Assembly (NCBI GenBank): GCA_017163975.1
Contig: JAFFSR010000347.1
Coordinates: forward strand, 1,538,001-1,602,000
Length of the DNA stretch: 64,000 nucleotides
Origin: Anastatus disparis
Taxonomy: Eukaryota; Arthropoda; Insecta; Hymenoptera; Eupelmidae
Reading direction: 5' to 3'
Positions 21,356 to 32,460 of the stretch are shown one piece after another. How positions within the stretch are numbered: the first letter of the stretch is position 1; the number at the start of each line of letters is the position of its first letter. The notes under the pieces were generated by a model that ran no database searches, was not told the DNA's origin, and saw nothing but the letters and a program-made list of their open reading frames with translations. Made by a program: the position numbers and the translations under genes.

Positions 21356-22234
21356 TATCACAATCTTTTAGAAAATCTATGACAAATTTAATTACTTTAG
21401 AGTTTAGAGTCTTTAAAATATTATTTGTATCTTGATAAATTAGAATTTTGAACTTGTTTAATTTATCGAACATTCTGATGCATTGAAGATTATAGAGAGG
21501 GCAATTCTATAAAAGATGAACCGCGTCTTTGTAATAATGTCCGTATGTGCACTATGGAGAATTGATTATATTTTTTCTTGCTCATAATGCAGCATAGCTA
21601 TAATGGTCAGTTCTTAATCTGTTTAACGTGATTACAGCCTTTTATGCAAGATTTTTGCTCTTGAATCATGACTGCTTGGACTCATTATAAAAGTAATTAA
21701 AGTAATTTATGTTTTCATAAGTACCTATTTTCTGTATAGTACTGTTTTTTTTGTAGGCAACATTTTTCCAAACAGCCTTAAAATCCAGATAGGGAACTTT
21801 AAACTATCTGGTGATAGTTTTGGCATCGTGACCAGTTAATTTATTTCCATAGATGCCTACGTGAGCAGGAATCCATTTAAATTGTAGAGGTGAATCCATT
21901 GTACTGTTATTAGTTATTTTTCCGATCTTATATTTTGCTGAATCAAAGGATAACTTATTGTAGATAGTTTCTGGCTTAGAAGGCTTTGGAGAATACTTTG
22001 AGAGTCAGAGAGTATGATATATCTTTTATTATTATTATTCATGACTAAATCAAGAGCGGAGTTTATTGCTGCAGCTTCAGCTGTAAAAATAGAGTAGTAA
22101 TTATTGATACTAATGATGCTGGCTACTTTCAAGTCTTTAGTAACACAAGCAGCTCCAACAAAAAAGGAATTTTTAATTTCGCTACTATCAGTGAAATATC
22201 TTAATAATTTCGTATCAAAAAGGCAAAGATCCAA
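21356..22234 (-). pseudogene. LINE 3' fragment: RNase H domain and C-terminal tail
   Basis: Read on the minus strand, 22234 to 21914 gives an RNase H fold ('FTAEAAAINSALDLV', 'ILSDSQSILQSL'). After a stop at 21914-21916 the neighbouring frame continues with 'FKWIPAHVGIYGN' (near 21860), the conserved RNase H end of I/Jockey-type non-LTR retrotransposons. Further down, 'HYYKDAVHLLYNC' (near 21500) resembles the cysteine/histidine tail after RNase H. Several stops and frameshifts are present. The RT and endonuclease are missing, as expected for a 5'-truncated copy. Confidence 0.8.
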
Positions 22235-22349
22235 AAGAAGGTAAGGGTTAAGTTAGCTTCTTGTTATAGTCCGATTAAATTATACTAGTTAGGAATGCCT
22301 ATGCGATACACAAGCTAGGAATGCCTTTAGTGAGAAACTGGAGCACCGT

Positions 22350-22412
22350 AAAAACACCTGCTCAGTGTAGTAAAAACACCACTCAGTGTAGTAAAAACAC
22401 CACTCAGTGTAG
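22350..22412 (+). repeat. 21-bp tandem repeat, three units
   Basis: The unit CTCAGTGTAGTAAAAACACCA repeats with near-perfect identity; the third copy diverges at its end. Confidence 0.9.
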
Positions 22413-22419
22413 TACGGTA

Positions 22420-23104
22420 AATTTCTATACTCAGTCACCAGAATGACATGGAGTAAGCTGATTTAAATAGATATTAGTAGTGATATTCAAGCGACTCACA
22501 TCAGTACTAATTTTTATACACCTAAGCTCGGGATTTTGCCAGACTAGTACTAAAAAATTCAGATATTACTATAAGTACTTTTATTTTTACGACTATGTAC
22601 AGTATTTATTTTATATAGTATTTATATTTATTTATTCTTACAACTCATTCTTTTTCAGTAATTAATATAAAATATACATGTTTTATAAAATAGTTTATTT
22701 ACTTTTTATTATATTTGTAATTTTCAAGATGTATGTAGAATGAGTTGGAAAAATAAGATTGATCTTATGTTTTATTGCGTAGATAGCTATAACACTATTT
22801 TTAATTTTTATCAGACAAATAAAAATTGTAAATTCATAATTCAATGGATTTTGTATAAGCACACATCTTAATATTTTGATTAGAAAAGAGATACATTTGA
22901 ATATTCTAACAATTTTAAGTTTTTATTTAACCAATAAAAATGTAACGTAACCACTTATGTACAAAACTATAAAATAAATTTAGTTTTAGATAATTTCTAC
23001 TAATTATTCTTATATTATGTTAGTTACAAATATAATAAACAACAATCACAAAAGTTTTGAAACTAAATCACTGTACATGGTAATATAAGATCGGCTAAAA
23101 TTAA
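22420..23104. other. AT-rich sequence, no feature seen
   Basis: No ORF with homology and no repeat partner were recognised. Confidence 0.5.
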
Positions 23105-23570
23105 ATTAAATTTTTTTTTTTCTCGATTCTAATATAATCTCTTTTTTACTGCAAGAAATAAAATAAATGTAATAATATATAATAATATATAAATACACTT
23201 AAAGAAACTGCCTAATTGGCTTAGCTCCTAATATCCTAAAATTTTATTCACAAAATCAGTCATGTCAAAAGTTTATTTGAACTAAATTTTTAGTTCACAA
23301 AACAGGAATGCTTAACTATGACTATATCCCGCGTTTTTATGGTATTTCAGATAGTATACAAAAAACAGGTACTATAGTACGTTTTAAACAAGTGACGGTA
23401 TTTGTAAATTTACGACCTATCCTTTGTTTTAAAGATACTCAGACGAGTAGATGTAATATACGTACTGAGACTGTTAAAAACACTACTAGTATAGTGATTT
23501 GACTAACTTTTTGATTTTAGTATAAGGTTCTATGTTACTCCGGTTTTTCCGAGTTGATGTGTTAGTTTAG
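23105..23570 (+). repeat. Dispersed repeat, inverted partner of 60697-61150
   Basis: About 460 bp matches the reverse complement of 60697-61150 at roughly 80-85%. Landmarks: TGCAAGAAATAAAAT, CCTAATTGGCTTAGCTCC, AAAAGTTTATTTGAA, ACAGGTACTATAGTA, CATACTGAGAC-like and GACTTTTTGATTTTAGTATA. It lies immediately upstream of the Penelope-like RT fragment and may be that element's leader, but the other copy has no RT beside it. Confidence 0.75.
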
Positions 23571-24110
23571 ATGTATCTTTATTTAATAATGTTTATTTTG
23601 ATCTCATAAAGCAGGCTATTACAAGAAGATGGTGTTATAGTGAAAATATTAATTTATCCTTGGAGGAATTTTTGAATAATATACAGTTTATTTTACAAAA
23701 TAATCATTTCACTCTTAACAATAAGTGTTATAAACAAAAATTTAGTTGTGCAATGGGTAGTACTTTGAGTCCAATTCCTGTAGAATTGGTTTTAAACGAT
23801 TTAGAATTTGTATGTTTAAATAATTTGAGTAAGAAACCAGATTTTTATATAAAATATAGATGATATGCTTTTTTTACATTCATAAAGCTAATGTTAGAGA
23901 ATTATTAAAGATTTTCAATGAATATGATCAAAATCTTGAATTTACTTTGGAAAAGCCAAGTCGTGGTACAGTCCGCTCTCTCAATAGTAGAGAAGACAAA
24001 ATTTAATTGAAAGACAACACTGGATCGAATATATTTTTTAGTGATTTTGAAAAATTAATTATAGAATTAATAAAGCTGGTGCTAAAGTGACTGAAAAAAA
24101 AAAATTGAGC
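23571..24110 (+). pseudogene. Penelope-like element reverse transcriptase fragment
   Basis: The frame at 23660-23863 contains 'YKQKFSCAMGSTLSP', corresponding to the Penelope RT block usually ending AMGSPLSP. Just downstream, in a shifted frame, 'IDDMLFLHS' (near 23850) is the YxDD catalytic block. Upstream, 'LFNNVYFDL' and 'LEEFLNNIQFIL' fit the preceding RT palm region. One frameshift and several stops occur, the fingers and GIY-YIG parts are missing, and the fragment fades near 24110. Confidence 0.7.
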
Positions 24111-24245
24111 TGTTAAGAAAATTATTGTCATCGCTATGTAAGCTTGGTGATTGATTGGAAAATCAGACAGTAGATTTTATAAAAAATAAAATTGAAATTT
24201 TCAAAATAAAACAAAACTAAGAAAGTTTTAACATTGTTAATAAAA

Positions 24246-24600
24246 GCACGTCTTGTATCTGCGGCCGATAGTTTATTTATTTCATAGTGCGTTAAGTAAC
24301 AGTTAACATTAGACTCTACATCCACAGCGCGTCTTGTATTCGCTGCTAATAGATTATTTTCGTTACAGCGTGTTATGTAACTGCTGCCGTTAGATTCTAC
24401 ATCCACGGCGCGATTTGTCTTTGCTGCATATGGATTATTTCTTTCACAGCGTGTTGTGTAACTGCTGCCGCAAAACTCTACATCCTCAGGGCATTTTGTA
24501 TCTACTGCCGATGTATTTTATGCACGCAGTGCAATTTTTAATAGCTGCCGTTGAAAATCGTTATCCACAGTGCAGTTTTGAATTGCTACCGTTGGATTTT
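24246..24600 (+). repeat. 81-bp tandem repeat built of ~40-bp half units
   Basis: GCGCGTCTTGTATTCGCTGC-type starts recur near 24248, 24330, 24411 and 24491. Each 81-bp unit has two related halves (GCGTCTTGTATTCGCTGC and GCGTGTTATGTAACTGCTGC), with TAGATTCTACATCCAC closing the second. Open frames across it on both strands are by-products of the repetition. Confidence 0.85.
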
Positions 24601-24744
24601 TATGCTTACTGCACGTCATGTGATCGTTGCTGTTTTGATAATTTCTAATTTTTGTAAGTTTCGTACCTGATGTCATCCTTTCAAAGAATTTCATAAAATA
24701 CAATGCTCTTCTTAAACGTATTTTTTAAGTTGTTTTCTTTTTTA

Positions 24745-24990
24745 GCATTACCAAAGAAGATAGACGCTTATAGAAGGACACTTCTGGGTTAAATTTTTCG
24801 TCCGAAACGCTGGGTAACACTTTAACATTGTTTGTATATCTATACATATAAAAAATTTGATATATATAGATATAAAAATACATGGGATCTAGTGGTGTCC
24901 TAAGCAGCTGGGTAACTCATTTTTGGTAGAAATTTTCCATTTAAGAGTACGCTTCTATAAGCGTCTATATTCGTTGGTATTACCTTGAGT
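24745..24990. repeat. Short inverted-repeat element
   Basis: Arms of about 35 bp (GATAGACGCTTATAGAAGGA near 24770 against CTTCTATAAGCGTCTATATTC near 24953, with CATTACCAA/TTGGTATTAC outside) flank a ~170-bp spacer. It is probably a degraded MITE. Confidence 0.55.
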
Positions 24991-25029
24991 GAAGGTTATC
25001 AAAACTTTTAAATTACTTATTGTTGTCTA

Positions 25030-25505
25030 TGACTAAAAACAGGTTTGTACAAGTAAATTCCCACTTTGTTGAAAGTCTGACCTTATGATTTGTTGATGGT
25101 CATAGCATATCCCAATCTGATTGGAGATTGTCGACAAGTCATTTTGAAAAGAATTTCTTCTTTGGAAGAAGTCATATCTATATGTAGTACTAAAATAGTG
25201 CTCCCTCTCTTGTGACCACTTGGAATATGTGCACAGATACAAAAGTGCATCATTTTTTCTATTAATAAATGAGTACCATTACAGAGACCATCTTCTAAAT
25301 TCAGATTTCTCCATAGTATTATATTTGCAGCACCTTTTAATTTCAATTTATGCAGTGGAAGCCTATTTGGAGTTATTGAATTAAGATATTCCATGGGCAA
25401 TATATTATCTAAATTAGTGTTATTATCATCTTTAGCAGAATCTATACTTAAGAATTCTTTTTCTAGACCTTTAACTCCTGATAATATGTTTTCATTAATA
25501 TTCAA
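25030..25505 (-). pseudogene. Helitron Pif1-like helicase, C-terminal fragment
   Basis: On the minus strand the frame contains 'NRLPLHKLKLKGAANIILWR' (near 25360), then 'EDGLCNGTHLLI', and near the end 'PIRLGYAMTINKS', followed after one stop by 'GQTF'. These are the last conserved blocks of Helitron/Pif1 helicases (normally LPPHKLxLKxGAPIMLLRN, GLCNGTRL and FAMTINKSQGQT). The Walker A part is absent. Orientation matches the Helitron N-terminal piece at 32461-33240. Confidence 0.85.
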
Positions 25506-26859
25506 AATATCTACATTTTTTTATGTTTAAATCACTTTATTGTACAATTCATACTCTTTATGGCAACATGAAAATTTTTGCCGTAAAGCGTATCCCACGT
25601 TAAGATAAGTAAAATTCCCACCCTCCAAAATTTCGAAACTAATATTTTTCCTGGGTAAAATATTCTATTTTTTAAAAAAACAAGAAAACACAAAAAATTT
25701 TTATTTTGATTTTTGTTCATACGAATCAATAATATTGAGTTTATTACAGTTTTAAGTCGTAGTATAGTCTTTATCATTAAGCGTTTCAGCTACTTTTATT
25801 TTGGAGACTTATTCAATAAATAATAAATAATTCAATTTACAATATTACTCAAATATTATTTAGAATAATAGTAGTATACAATAGTATATAATAGTACATG
25901 ATAGTCTATAGGAGGCTGGGAAAAGCCGAAAAACCGTCACACATGGCTACACGTGCAAGTCGTAAAAATGCAGATAAGATGCACTTGTGACTATGTTGGA
26001 CCTTTTTGAGCGTTTTTCCAAGCTTAAAATTTTTGTACACGAAAAGGTTTTCAAAAATAATATTTCATATTTTCTTATTTTATTTAAAAACAATTGACCA
26101 ATTACAAACTTTAGTTACAACATTTAATTACAATAATTTTTTCCTACATATAGATATAAATTTTTGATTAAAATTCAAATTTTTATAGTTTAAAATATTT
26201 TTTATTATTAATTGATTACAATTAAGTTTAATTAACATTTCTATTTTTAAAACCTTTTTCAATTTTTTTAGTATAACCAAATATTCGTTAGTTAAGTTAG
26301 TAATTATTTAGTCATAAAATTAATAGTTTTAATTGTAATTTAAGTTCTTCTTTTATACACATACATATATACACTAGTGAATATTTTTAATATGTTTCTT
26401 TTAGTATATTTCTTTTGATTATATTATAATAGTCTATAATTTTAATTCATTATAACAAACAACTTTATTATTTCATTTACAATAATCTATACAATTAAAT
26501 AGCTTTAGGTAATTATAATTATTATATTAAACAATAAATCAATTAAATATATTGTTTGTTAAGTAATTCTTTTTTTTGAAATAATTTTAGAGATAAGACA
26601 CTCAGCTATGTTTTTAAATTTGTTAAGTTTAGGAATAGTAAATAAAAATTATAATTAATCTTTTCTATGCTTTTATATGTTCCTTTTTCTCTTTTTAGCC
26701 ATTAAAATAATTATGTATTCTTAATTTTAATTTTAAGCTTTATGTATAACCTTTTATATTTTTATATTTTTCATAGTTTTAAGAAATTTTGTATTTAATA
26801 TCATATCTGTAAAAGATAGAGGAAAAAGACGCAAGCAAGTAGAAGGAGACAAATCTTTT
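25506..26859. other. AT-rich sequence, no feature seen
   Basis: Long low-complexity A/T stretch; only a less AT-rich patch near 25910-26000 stands out. No coding or repeat evidence was recognised. Confidence 0.5.
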
Positions 26860-27355
26860 TTCTCCGTCTTATACATACTCTTGCTTCTATCTTCTTTCTC
26901 TCTCTTACCAATATTTTTAAAAGAAAACTAAGGAAAGTGGGGGTGATGCATAGGAAAGCATATAGATTTGGGGACTACACCCACTAATACACATGCTTTT
27001 CTATGTACATGAACACTCCAAGCAGAGTATATAAGGACTGAAAACCTCAGTAAAATTGTCACTCGACCACGGTCTTTCTAAATAGAAGGGCTACGGACCG
27101 GTTATCGGTTTTCTATTTTTTTCCAAATTACTGATCATCATTTGATCATTGTCTCTCTTAGTAGAGATTTCTATTTCTTTTCCAAATCTTTTTTTCTATT
27201 TCCTAATTTTTACTTATAAATTATTTTCTATTTTCTTTTTTCAAATTAAAAGATAGAAAATTTTGAACAGTCATTTAAGACTAAAAATTTTTTTCTAAGT
27301 TCCATCATTTTCTAAATTCAAATTTTTTTTTTTCAATTGAACATTAGAAATATTC
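26860..27355 (+). other. Unassigned repeat-like segment with a TATA/initiator-like site
   Basis: TATATAAGG at 27028-27036 is followed by TCAGT at 27047-27051, resembling an arthropod core promoter although the spacing (about 21) is short. CGACCACGGTCTTTC nearby echoes the CGTCCTTTGAC found at 28289 and 28500. It may be the left part of an element split by the palindrome that follows. Confidence 0.35.
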
Positions 27356-27358
27356 TAA

Positions 27359-28024
27359 CTAGAAGAGTATCAGACCTCCGGATCACGGATTTTGCTCAAA
27401 CTTTGGGATAAGTTTTAAGATGTCAAAATATGAAAGGAAATAGAATTTTAGACCCCAACGCTCAATATTTCCCTAGTTACAGGCAATTAAAGAATATCAC
27501 TAAAAAAAGTCACTAGATTTTCAAACGCATATAGTTCCTTAGCATTGGTAGCTAGGAGCTTGAAACTTTTTTCAAATGAAAGCTGAGCTCAAATCCTTTC
27601 GAAATAGTAGTTATAGCATGTAAAAATATTATTTTTTCCCAAAGTTATAGCATGATAAACATTACACCCAATTTCAGCTTTTGTTATTAATTGATGTTTT
27701 AAAAAGAAAAATCAGGTCCAATGTTTATTACGCTCTAACTTTGAGAAAAAATAATATTTTGACATGCTATAACTACTAGTTCGAAAGGATTTGAGCTCAC
27801 CTTTTATTTAAAAACAAGTTTCAAGCTCCTAGCTATCAATGCTAAAGAACTATATGCGTTTGAAAATCTAGTAACTTTTTTAGTGATATTCTTTAATTGC
27901 CTGTAACTAGGGAAATATTGAGCGTTGGGGTCTAAAATTCTATTTCCTTTCATATTTTGACATCTGAAAAATTATCCCAAAGTTTGAGCAAAATCCGTGA
28001 TCCGGAGGTCTGATACTCTCCTAG
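27359..28024. mobile_element. 666-bp palindromic element with TAA duplication
   Basis: Nearly perfect arms of about 310 bp begin CTAGAAGAGTATCAGACCTC and end with its complement GATACTCTCCTAG. They pair to an approximately 43-nt loop (27673-27715). TAA lies directly outside both ends (27356-27358 and 28025-28027). No coding sequence. This is a foldback MITE; TAA or TA targeting would suit PIF/Harbinger- or Tc1-type elements. Confidence 0.8.
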
Positions 28025-28027
28025 TAA

Positions 28028-28510
28028 GTTCAATTTCAACTTAAAAAATTTTTTTTTAAACACTTAGTTTTCTTTAAAAAATTAATTTTTTACTTGTAAT
28101 TTTTGATCAAATAAAAAAACTACTGCAACATAGCAACAGTAAGTATTTTTTATACACTGCATTTAAATACGCATATAGACGCACTTTGACGAGTGTATAT
28201 ACGTATGTATAACAAGGGTTCTAAGAGAGTGAAAACGCAAGTTGCTCACTCTCTCTGATGCCCTAGAATATAAAGAGTAAGGCCAACACCGTCCTTTGAC
28301 TGTTGATACTTACTCGAGTATTTAGAACTCTTGGAGATACAGAACCTTTGGTTTAACTATCGTTCTGACGTCCACAATTATATATACGTATATGCACATA
28401 TGCATTGTTTGCATAAGCGTAGAAATTAATCCTTTTTTTTGTTTAAAATTTTTTTTATTTTTATTTATTTACGAAAGGTTTAGGGCAATACGGGTCACGC
28501 CGTCCTTTGA
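28028..28510 (+). other. Unassigned repeat-like segment
   Basis: It includes CTCACTCTCTCTGATGCCCT, a TATA-like AATATAAAGAG near 28268 and ACCGTCCTTTGAC (28288) that recurs at 28499. It may belong with 26860-27355 and 28511-28922 as one interrupted element. Confidence 0.35.
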
Positions 28511-28922
28511 CCGTGAACGATTGCCACGAGACCTTTAAGGAGTCCTTATCGGACTCAACACTATAGGAGAAATCCGGTCGGCGCAAAGGCCTTACGAAGC
28601 CTTCTATAGTAGGGAGACATATCTATTAGAGATACGTCCCCCCGTCTTAGAGTAGAGTGTAAAGCGTTCAGGAACGCTGACCGTGAACGATTGCCACGAG
28701 ACCTTTAAGGAGTCCTTATCGGGCTCAACACTATAGGAGAAATCCGGTCGGCGCAAAGGCCTTACGAAGCCTTCTATAGTAGGGAGACATATCTATTAGA
28801 GATACGTCCCCCCGTCTTAGAGTAGAGTGTAAAGCGTTCAGGAACGCTGAGGCACGAAGCTCTAAGCAAAGCCAAGTCAGGAGAAATCCGGTCGGCGCAA
28901 AGGCCTTACGGAGCCTTCTGAC
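28511..28922 (+). repeat. 170-bp near-identical tandem duplication plus partial third unit
   Basis: Units 28511-28680 and 28681-28850 differ at one visible base (TTATCGGACTC / TTATCGGGCTC). A partial third copy (GGAGAAATCCGGTCGGCGCA...) lies at 28880-28922. The unit is much more GC-rich than its surroundings and contains short complementary segments such as AAGGCCTTACGAAGCCTT. No ORF is convincing. Confidence 0.92.
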
Positions 28923-29194
28923 TATTAAAAGAGTTAGGTAGGAATTATTTAACGAAGTAATTTTTAATCAATTTCCCTTTTTTATCGGGATATAATAAAT
29001 CGCGGTAATTCCTTTTTCAACCTTACCTTTCTCATTTCTATATTTATTTTCAATCTTTTTCTTCATACGTATATACAACGAATCACATTTAACTCTTTAT
29101 CGAAAGCTCAATCCCTGCCCGTGAGCGAAAGCTCAGACAAAAAGTGAGCGCAGTTAAAATAGTTTCGTTCAGTGAAAACTGGACGTTACACCTG

Positions 29195-29460
29195 GTTTTT
29201 ATAGTAATTGAGATTAGGTTTTGTAATAATTATAGTTTCTGAACTCATATCCTAGCCTCAACATAACTTAAACACCATTTATTTTATGTAATATTTGCCC
29301 TTAAGAATGAATGATATTCATTTCACAAAAATCATATTAATAGGTCTTAGCAATCTCTTTTACTGAATTTTTTCGGGAGTCCTAGAAACCAGTTTTTCTA
29401 ACTTGAAAAAAATATTTAAATAATAAAATTGCCATAACTATGCTCAGGGTGGGGCTAACA
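29195..29460 (-). repeat. Dispersed repeat, inverted partner of 9060-9345
   Basis: It shares the landmarks listed for 9060-9345 in opposite orientation, including CCTAGCCTCAACATAACTTA, TAGGTCTTAGCAATCTCTTTTACTG and CTATGCTCAGGGTGGGGCTA. Confidence 0.65.
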
Positions 29461-30344
29461 TTGAAGACCCGGATGCAATAAGGGCACTTACGCTCAGAAC
29501 ACGTAAAAGTGAAGTCACTTGGTGGTAAAAATTTCATTTTATTCAAATAAATTTCAAAAAATTTGATGTTATAAAACTCATCATGCCGCATCTTTTTTAT
29601 ATTAACAGTTTTTTAATAAAATTTTTATTTTTCAAGGAAAAAATTAAAAACAAAAAAATTTTGTACATTACATTTCAATACTGTTTTGAACTTAAATCGT
29701 TATAATTCGAGTAAATATTAACCGATTTCGCTGAAATTCAAAATATATCTTCTGAATATCGCAGCGAAACTTATGATAATGATAAAATATTATGTTTTAT
29801 GTTTTTAGACAACTCATAACTCTAATGCGAAAGAAAAAAAAATTTAAGAGAACAAAATAAAAAAAAATCCTTCAAAACAATAAAAAAACCAGTATTAAAC
29901 AAAAATCTGTGATATAATTATTTAATTATTAAATAATTTCATTACAGATTTTTGTTTATTTATTTATTTGCTTGTTCATTCTTATGTTTATTTATTTTCA
30001 AAAAATATCATATTGTTATTGTTATATTTGTATTATTGCTTTTTTCAAATAATACTTACAAGGAGTCATTCAGTTAACGTAATATTCACTGAGGATCAAA
30101 CTTATAAGAAAATTGCAGCGCTCGACTGCATGCACGCTACTCGTAAATGTTGTTACATTTTTTTAATTATTCATTAATTTATTTGAAACTTTCCACAAAT
30201 CTTCTTTATACAAAAACCAAAAACTAAATATAAATTAAATATCATTTATTTGTAAATATCATTTTTATAATATTTTTTTTAGATTTAATGCAATTTTTTT
30301 TAGGATAATAATAAATATTTGATTAGTCGGTTTTTTTGTTAAAA
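29461..30344. other. AT-rich sequence, no feature seen
   Basis: No coding or repeat partner was recognised. Confidence 0.5.
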
Positions 30345-31820
30345 ATTTTTTTTTATTAAAATAGTTGAAAATTAATGCGCCACTAACGCTTAACGGATCA
30401 TAACTAGGCTTCTAATAAAAAATAAAAGCTTTTCGACCCCTCAGCAACACTTTGATTATAAGCTCAAAGAAAAACTCAATTGCGAATAATTATTTTGATT
30501 TATTACAAGTTCATGTTAGTTTAAAATTAAAATTTTAGCCGAAAAATTGCAGAAGTATACATTTATAAGCATTTTTAACTTGCTTATAATTTTCTAAGAT
30601 CATTTTTATAAAGGTATAGAGCTTTAACTTGCATGCATCTGAGTGCTCGATCAACTCGCAGCGAACGTGACCCAGCGAAACGCCTTTTTCGCGCTACATT
30701 TAACTACACATTTTACAATATTTCAAATCTAGATGAGTTCTTTTAAGTTTTTAATATCATAAAAAAAGAATTAAACAAATTTTAAGATTATTATATTAAT
30801 TTTTGTTTTTTTTTCTATATCCATCCAAACTTGATAATTATTTGGTAAGTAATATTCAATATCTTTTAAATTCATACTAAAATCTTTAAAAATTATAGAA
30901 TATAAAATCATATCATACACACGCATAGTAACAGGATGCTTTGAATTTCTCGCTGCGGTGGTTTTTGTTCGGCATGGTATTTAAATTTTTTACTTGTTTT
31001 GATGTTATAGCAACAAGTTACAGCGTAACTTGAAGAAACTCATCCAAATTTAAAATATTGTAAAATGCCTAGTTAAATATAACACGAAAAAGGCACTTCG
31101 CTGGATTGCGCAAGCTGACTTTGTGCTCAGATGCATAGAAGAAAAAGCTCTATATTTTGATAAGAAACAAACTTCGAAATATTTAACTTGGCTCAAAATT
31201 TTTGTCTTGATTTATATTATAAGAAAATTTTTATTATAAGCAATTTTTCAGCTAAAATTTCAATTTTTAAGAAGGGGCCGAACTATCTGTCTTTGTCTAA
31301 TAGCGTTTTTCATCATTTATGTAAACACTATCCGGTATAACAAGAAAAAAATAGCAGCCCCCGCTAGATATTAGTATAATAAGTAAATTTTGAAATGACA
31401 ACCAAATTTTTTCACTGCGTAGTTTTTGAATAATTAGAGACCTACCAAAAAAAGATAGGTTATATTCTAGATTGCTAGTAGGTCTCTAATTAGTCAAAAA
31501 CTATGCGGTAAAAAATTTGGTTGTTATTACAAAATTTACTAATTATACTAATATCTAGCGGGGGCTGCTATTTTTTTCTTGTTATACCGGATAGTGTTTA
31601 CATAAATGATGAAAAACACTATTAGACAAAGACAGATAGTTCGGCCCCTTCTTAATTAACATGAACTTGTAATAAATTAAAATAATTATTCGCAATTGAG
31701 TTTTTCTTTAAGCTTATAATCTAAGTGTTGAAATGAGGAGTCGAAAAGCTTTTATTTTTTATTAGAAGCCTAGTTATCATCTGTTAAGCGTTAATGGCGC
31801 ATTGATTTTCAACTATTTTA
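30345..31820. mobile_element. Inverted-repeat element carrying a TTAA MITE in its right arm
   Basis: The left arm (about 30345-30735) pairs with 31000-31266 plus 31656-31820, the right arm being split by the family-B element. Shared landmarks include TTAAAATAGTTGAAAAT at the ends, GCGCCACTAACGCTTAACGG, AAAAGCTTTTCGAC, ACTCAATTGCGAATAATTAT and CTCAGATGCAT. The arms are about 80-85% similar, with a ~265-bp spacer. No ORF. It is a foldback-type element older than the insertion. Confidence 0.78.
31267..31655. mobile_element. TTAA palindromic MITE, family B copy 2 (389 bp)
   Basis: Same ends and full-length hairpin as the copy at 5972. It sits in the right arm of the 30345-31820 element; the homologous left arm keeps the unoccupied sequence ATTTTAAACTAACATG (as reverse complement) and so shows the empty TTAA site. 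Confidence 0.9.
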
Positions 31821-32072
31821 ATCAAAAATAGCAATATTTCTAGTTTTAATTGACGGTTTTTTGTTTAAAGAAAGTGAATTTCTTTGTTTTCTCATAAGGA
31901 ATAATAAAGTATTCGAAAAGATTTCTGTATCTCTCTTAATTTTGCAATTATAACATTTTAAACAATTAAATTGCTTATAACAAATTTTGACCACTCGGAT
32001 CGAAATCCCCCATCGATATTCGTAATAAGTGACCAAAAATATATAAAAAAAACTTTGGTGGACTCATCAGAA

Positions 32073-32460
32073 TTAAGAAGGGGCCGAACTATCTGTCTCT
32101 GTCTAATAGCGTTTTTCATTATTTATATAAACACTATCCTTTATAACAAGAAAAAAATAGCAGCCCCCGCTAGATATTAGTATAATTAGTAAATTTTGTA
32201 ATAACAAACAAATTTTTTTACCGCGTAGTTTTTGAATAATTAGAGACCTACTAAAAAAGATAGGTTATATTCTAGATTGCTAGTAGGTCTCTAATTAGTC
32301 AAAAACTATGCGGTAAAAAATTTGATTTTTATTACAAAATTTACTTATTATACTAATATCTAGCGGGGGCTGCTATTTTTTTCTTGTTATACCGGATAGT
32401 ATTTATATAAATGATGAAAAACGCTATTAGACAAAGACAGATAGTTCGGCCCCTTCTTAA
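32073..32460. mobile_element. TTAA palindromic MITE, family B copy 3 (388 bp)
   Basis: TTAA on both sides, the same ends and hairpin as the other family-B copies. It directly abuts, and probably interrupts, the Helitron N-terminal fragment on the minus strand. Confidence 0.88.

Noticed and set aside
24134..24648. Open frames on both strands with repeated peptides
   Set aside because: They are the translation of the 81-bp tandem repeat.
32050..32080. CTGATGAG on the minus strand next to a MITE, possible hammerhead ribozyme
   Set aside because: The GAAA block and the stem II complement expected after CTGATGA are absent.
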